Assembly (NCBI GenBank): GCA_031270785.1
Contig: JAISWM010000044.1
Coordinates: forward strand, 1 to 6,175
Direction of reading: 5' to 3'
DNA from: Oscillospiraceae bacterium
GTDB taxonomy: Bacteria; Bacillota; Clostridia; Oscillospirales; Acutalibacteraceae
DNA: 6,175 nt
Under the pieces are notes generated by a model. It worked only from the letters and a program-made list of their open reading frames with translations. It was not told where the DNA came from and searched no databases. Both the position numbers and the translations under genes were made by a program. Position 1 is the first letter of the stretch; each line of letters begins with the position of its first letter. Below, piece by piece: positions 5,688 through 6,175 of this stretch.

Positions 5688-6175
5688 ATGATTATAGGGT
5701 TGACTGGTTCTTATTGTTCCGGGAAAGATACAGTTGCAGACTATATATCGCAAAAATACGGATACAAACATTTCTCTTTGTCTGACGTTATAAGAGAGAT
5801 AATGAAAGAAGCTGGAGTTGAGCTTACAAGAGAAAATCTTATTACGTTTGGCACAAAGCTTCGTGAAGAAAACGGCAACGGAGTTTTGGCAAAGAAAGTT
5901 TTGGAAAAAGCGAAAGATGAAGGTAAATATTGCATAACTTCAATAAGGCATTCGGAAGAGGTAAACGAACTTAGAAAAAGAAAAGATTTTGTATTGATAA
6001 ATGTTGACGCTCCTGAGGGTGTTCGTTTTGAAAGAATGCAGAAAAGGAAAAGATCAGGTGATCCTCAAACATTGGAAAAGTTTATAGAGCTTGAAAAAAA
6101 GGAATCTCAGACTTCAGGTTCAGGACAACAGCTTAGAAAAACAGCCAATATGGCAGACATTACTTTTATAAACGA
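5688..6175 (+). CDS. P-loop nucleotide kinase-like protein (AAA_18/dephospho-CoA-kinase-like), 3' partial
   Basis: The frame is open from ATG 5688 to the right edge (162 codons and two bases). Met-Ile-Ile-Gly-Leu-Thr leads into a Walker A loop GSYCSGKD (7-14) with Lys13 as the phosphate-binding residue. SLSDVIRE (30-37) resembles the nucleoside-binding helix of small-molecule kinases. CITSIRHSEEVNELR (82-96) resembles the conserved arginine-containing loop of this family, and NVDAP (105-109) is followed by the basic lid-like RFERMQKRKRSGD (113-125). The pattern fits small P-loop kinases, including the kinase-like domain found fused in front of dCMP deaminase in some bacteria. Whether a deaminase domain follows cannot be seen. 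Phosphate acceptor unknown: dephospho-CoA, a nucleoside monophosphate or another small molecule. It follows the YhcH-family gene by one base and should share its promoter at 5180-5209. Confidence 0.8.
   Translation, partial: MIIGLTGSYCSGKDTVADYISQKYGYKHFSLSDVIREIMKEAGVELTRENLITFGTKLREENGNGVLAKKVLEKAKDEGKYCITSIRHSEEVNELRKRKDFVLINVDAPEGVRFERMQKRKRSGDPQTLEKFIELEKKESQTSGSGQQLRKTANMADITFIN

Noticed and set aside
5741..5935. A 64-codon minus-strand frame
   Set aside because: Antisense to the kinase-like gene, whose Walker A and other motifs make the + strand reading secure.

Overview
This is an AT-rich window from a bacterium, with every recognisable gene on the + strand. It holds five complete or partial protein operon members plus one more partial gene and one tRNA gene. 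The organism has an outer membrane: one product has a clean signal peptide, beta-strand-rich sequence and a C-terminal aromatic residue, as outer-membrane barrels do. Low G+C, a cytoplasmic GH57 glucan enzyme, a DUF1805 protein and a P-loop kinase of the AAA_18 type together suggest a low-GC diderm such as the Elusimicrobiota (Endomicrobium-like). That placement is an impression from gene content, not something shown by a search.

Layout. Bases 1-1173 are the 3' part of a membrane glycosyltransferase of the ArnT/PMT_2 type, cut at the window edge. A 38-base gap carries a promoter-like element placed unusually close to the next start. Bases 1212-2543 encode a probable outer-membrane beta-barrel, and one base after its stop begins a 700-residue GH57 alpha-glucan enzyme (2545-4647). 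A 72-base gap leads to a small DUF1805 protein (4720-5010). An initiator tRNA-Met gene follows (5064-5137), with its own perfect-consensus promoter and a hairpin-plus-T-tract terminator. A second promoter directly behind that terminator drives a YhcH/YjgK/YiaL-family protein (5216-5686), followed after one base by a P-loop nucleotide kinase-like gene that runs off the right edge (5688-6175).

How the parts fit. The barrel and GH57 genes look translationally coupled, so uptake or envelope passage of a glucan and its cytoplasmic processing may be linked; that is inference. The tRNA is an independent unit. No gap exceeds 300 bases, and no mobile element, CRISPR array, phage gene or overtly new multi-gene system is visible.

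The observations most worth following concern translation initiation. Two genes (1212 and 5216) have no Shine-Dalgarno sequence, and each has a -10-like hexamer placed so that the transcript would begin at or within a few bases of the ATG (leaderless or nearly so). The other three complete starts have ordinary ribosome binding sites. In the same window the initiator tRNA lacks one of the three G:C pairs (29:41 is A:U) that normally mark bacterial initiators. Any link between the two is speculative, but both are directly readable.
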